Part shown: positions 4,345 through 5,435 of the stretch, piece after piece
How positions within the stretch are numbered: the stretch's first letter is position 1
Layout: each line of letters starts with the position of its first letter
Assembly: GCA_944391155.1 (NCBI GenBank)
Contig: CALXSO010000121.1
Location: forward strand, 1-5,435
Source of the DNA: an uncultured Clostridia bacterium
GTDB lineage: Bacteria; Bacillota; Clostridia; TANB77; CAG-508
DNA: 5,435 bases
Direction: 5' to 3'
Position numbers and translations under genes: made by a program
Notes under the pieces: generated by a model
The model's database searches: none
Told to the model about the DNA's origin: nothing
The model's input: only the letters and a program-made list of their open reading frames with translations

Positions 4345-5435
4345 TTGAAAGAAGAAAATAAAGTAATAAATCAAGAAAAATATATAGAAAAAATCAGAGA
4401 AATAAATAAAAATAAAAAATTAAAATATTCCATATTAACAATGAGATGTCAATTAAACGAAAAAGACTCAGAAAAACTATGTGGAATGTTAGAAAAAATG
4501 GGATATACAAAAACAGAAAAAGCACAAGAAGCAGATATAAACTTATTTAACACATGTTGCGTTAGGGAAAACGCAGAAGATAAATTATTTGGAAAATTAG
4601 GAGAATTGAAAAGAATAAAGGAAAAAAAGGGTACTATTATAGCAATTGGTGGCTGTATGATGCAAGAAAAACATATTACAGATAAAATAAAAGAGAGTTA
4701 TCCTTTTGTAGATATTATATTTGGAACACATACTTTGTATAAATTCCCAGAAGACTTATTTAGAGCAATGGAGGAAAAAAGAAAGATTGAAGATGTTTTA
4801 GACATTGATGGAGAAATACATGAAGGATTACCAATCAAAAGAAATAGTGATATAAAGGCATCTGTAACAATAATGAATGGTTGTAATAATTTTTGTACAT
4901 ATTGCATTGTTCCTTATGTTCGTGGAAGAGAGAGAAGTAGAGAGCCAAAAGCGATAATTGAAGAAGTAAAAGAACTTGCTAAAAAAGGATATAAAGAGAT
5001 TACATTACTCGGACAAAACGTGAATTCATATTTGAGAGTCGAAAAAGAAAAAAATATTGAATTTGAAGAGTATGAAGGAGTTAATTCTTTTGCAACATTA
5101 TTACATGCACTAAATAAAGTGGATGGGATTGAAAGAATAAGATTTGTGTCACCTCATCCAAAAGATTTTACAGATGATGTAATAGATGCAATTGCAACTT
5201 GTGAAAAAGTTTGTAAATTAGTACATTTACCTTTACAGTCAGGAAATACAAAGGTCTTGAAGGAAATGAATAGAAAATATACAAAAGAACAATATTTAGA
5301 ATTAGTAGAAAAAATGAAAAAAACAATACCTAATTTAACACTTTCAACAGATATAATAGTAGGTTTTCCAGGAGAATCTGATGAAGAGTTTGAAGATACA
5401 TTAGATGTTGTAAGAAAAGTGAAGTTTGAGCAAGT
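4345..5435 (+). CDS. miaB: tRNA-2-methylthio-N6-dimethylallyladenosine synthase (MiaB), 3' end missing
   Basis: Radical-SAM methylthiotransferase that adds a 2-methylthio group to i6A37, next to the anticodon of tRNAs reading UNN codons, using two [4Fe-4S] clusters in the cytosol. The frame is open to the right edge (363 codons plus 2 bases); full MiaB proteins of this type run to about 450-510 residues, so the end of the radical-SAM domain and the C-terminal TRAM domain lie outside. The N-terminal UPF0004 domain has its three cluster cysteines at C35 (MRCQLNEKDSE), C71 (NTCCVRENAEDK) and C104 (GGCMMQEK). The radical-SAM CxxxCxxC is C180-C184-C187 in GCNNFCTYCIVPYVRGRE. LLGQNVNSY, HLPLQSGN and STDIIVGFPGE follow. 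These are MiaB signatures rather than those of MtaB or RimO. The start is TTG behind a strong Shine-Dalgarno. R34 replaces the Gly that usually precedes the first cluster Cys. mutS commonly follows miaB in Clostridia, but that is out of view. Confidence 0.95.
   Translation, partial: MKEENKVINQEKYIEKIREINKNKKLKYSILTMRCQLNEKDSEKLCGMLEKMGYTKTEKAQEADINLFNTCCVRENAEDKLFGKLGELKRIKEKKGTIIAIGGCMMQEKHITDKIKESYPFVDIIFGTHTLYKFPEDLFRAMEEKRKIEDVLDIDGEIHEGLPIKRNSDIKASVTIMNGCNNFCTYCIVPYVRGRERSREPKAIIEEVKELAKKGYKEITLLGQNVNSYLRVEKEKNIEFEEYEGVNSFATLLHALNKVDGIERIRFVSPHPKDFTDDVIDAIATCEKVCKLVHLPLQSGNTKVLKEMNRKYTKEQYLELVEKMKKTIPNLTLSTDIIVGFPGESDEEFEDTLDVVRKVKFEQ

Noticed and set aside
4698..4907. Minus-strand 69-codon frame inside miaB
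   Set aside because: It lies entirely within a clear MiaB coding region and overlaps its conserved radical-SAM motif.
1..5435. CRISPR array, tRNA or rRNA genes, or a defence or toxin-antitoxin system
   Set aside because: There are no regularly spaced direct repeats, no tRNA cloverleaf or rRNA-like sequence, and all coding space is taken by housekeeping genes.

Overview
The window is AT-rich (roughly 30% GC by eye). All four genes lie on the + strand, which is strongly purine-rich, and Arg is mostly AGA. Trp is TGG and no gene has an in-frame TGA, so nothing suggests a mycoplasma-type code. Protein sequences and gene order point to a low-GC Firmicute of the Clostridia type, possibly an uncultured gut lineage; no species can be named.

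Layout: (1) 1-1677, the C-terminal three quarters of a long RelA/SpoT (RSH) (p)ppGpp synthetase/hydrolase, cut by the left edge. (2) 1694-2341, a small metallo-beta-lactamase-fold hydrolase 16 bp downstream, in the same operon. (3) 2342-2658, a gap holding a 155-bp imperfect inverted-repeat element (2397-2551) that looks like a non-autonomous mobile element, followed by a good extended -10 promoter for the next gene. (4) 2659-3972, hisS, a complete histidyl-tRNA synthetase. (5) 3973-4344, a 372-bp gap with an AT-rich stem-loop, a hairpin resembling an IS3-family end that may terminate hisS, and a dense run of possible stem-loops with two GC-rich patches. (6) 4345 to the right edge, miaB, starting at TTG and cut off after 363 complete codons.

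The genes are housekeeping: stringent response, thiol-ester or related hydrolysis, tRNA charging and tRNA modification. The order rel, MBL hydrolase, hisS is a reduced form of the common clostridial cluster, in which dtd and hemZ are often also present. No defence, toxin, CRISPR or secretion genes are visible. The interesting material is confined to the two intergenic gaps, and the evidence there is moderate at best because random stems are common in AT-rich DNA.
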